Of a DNA stretch of 6,631 nt, positions 6,545-6,631 are shown piece by piece. Source of the stretch: an uncultured Subdoligranulum sp. (lineage in GTDB: Bacteria; Bacillota_A; Clostridia; Oscillospirales; Ruminococcaceae); NCBI GenBank assembly GCA_900772715.1, contig CAAGRN010000052.1, forward strand, positions 1 through 6,631, in the 5' to 3' direction. A model generated the notes under the pieces. The model did not search any database and was not told the origin of the DNA. It saw only the letters and a list, made by a program, of their open reading frames with translations. The stretch's first letter is position 1; the number at the start of each line of letters is the position of its first letter. The translations under genes were made by a program, and so were the position numbers.

Positions 6545-6631
6545 GTGAAACCGATTTTAATTGTCGATGACGAACCGTCCATCACCGCCCTGATACGCCG
6601 CGTGCTGACCACCGCCGGGTACACCTGCCAG
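6545..6631 (+). CDS. Response regulator, receiver domain N-terminus, 3'-truncated
   Basis: A GTG-started frame open to the window end encodes 29 residues beginning MKPILIVDDEPSITALIRR. This is the first beta strand, acidic pocket and first helix of a CheY-like receiver domain. Asp8 and Asp9 are the conserved Mg2+-binding acids; the phosphoacceptor Asp, usually near residue 52-55, lies outside the window. AAGGAAG at 6530-6536 provides a ribosome site before the GTG, which supports this start. It has its own promoter and follows the pheST terminator, so it is a separate transcription unit. A DNA-binding output domain and a histidine kinase partner may lie downstream but cannot be seen. The receiver fold is clear; the subfamily is not. 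Confidence 0.85.
   Translation, partial: MKPILIVDDEPSITALIRRVLTTAGYTCQ

Noticed and set aside
1..6631. CRISPR array, insertion sequence, attachment site, tRNA or rRNA gene
   Set aside because: I saw no regularly spaced repeats, terminal inverted repeats, transposase-like frames or tRNA cloverleaf on either strand.

Overview
The window looks like chromosomal DNA from a GC-rich member of the Bacillota, most likely a gut-type clostridium of the Oscillospiraceae (Faecalibacterium/Gemmiger/Subdoligranulum-like). The grounds are a high-GC coding style, strong purine-rich ribosome binding sites, sigma-A type promoters and a tRNA-sensing T-box leader in front of pheST. The genus is inferred from style only. 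All genes run on the + strand.

Bases 1-2629 hold a tightly packed three-gene unit. It starts with the 3' part of an HSL-family alpha/beta hydrolase (esterase type), cut by the window edge. Next comes a 416-residue condensation-domain-like / alcohol acetyltransferase-like acyltransferase with an HxxxDG motif. The third gene, overlapping the second by an ATGA, encodes a six-helix membrane protein with an N-terminal four-cysteine zinc ribbon (it resembles DUF6320). A hydrolase, an acyltransferase and a membrane protein together suggest acyl-group chemistry near the membrane, but no substrate can be read from the sequence. This is the least understood part of the window.

Bases 2630-2974 are regulatory. 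A near-consensus promoter begins 4 nt after the stop of the membrane-protein gene. It drives a complete T-box leader with specifier UUC (Phe), an AGUA/GAA specifier loop, a T-box bulge UGGU, an antiterminator and a competing intrinsic terminator. The leader controls pheS (340 aa) and pheT (807 aa), the two subunits of phenylalanyl-tRNA synthetase. Uncharged tRNA-Phe should favour read-through into pheST.

Bases 6442-6631 contain a strong UUCG-loop terminator closing the pheST operon, then a new promoter with a perfect TATAAT. Last is the first 29 codons of a response-regulator gene that starts with GTG and runs off the window.

No mobile element, CRISPR array, tRNA or rRNA was seen. The pheST part is well-known biology. 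The only candidate for something undescribed is the upstream three-gene unit.
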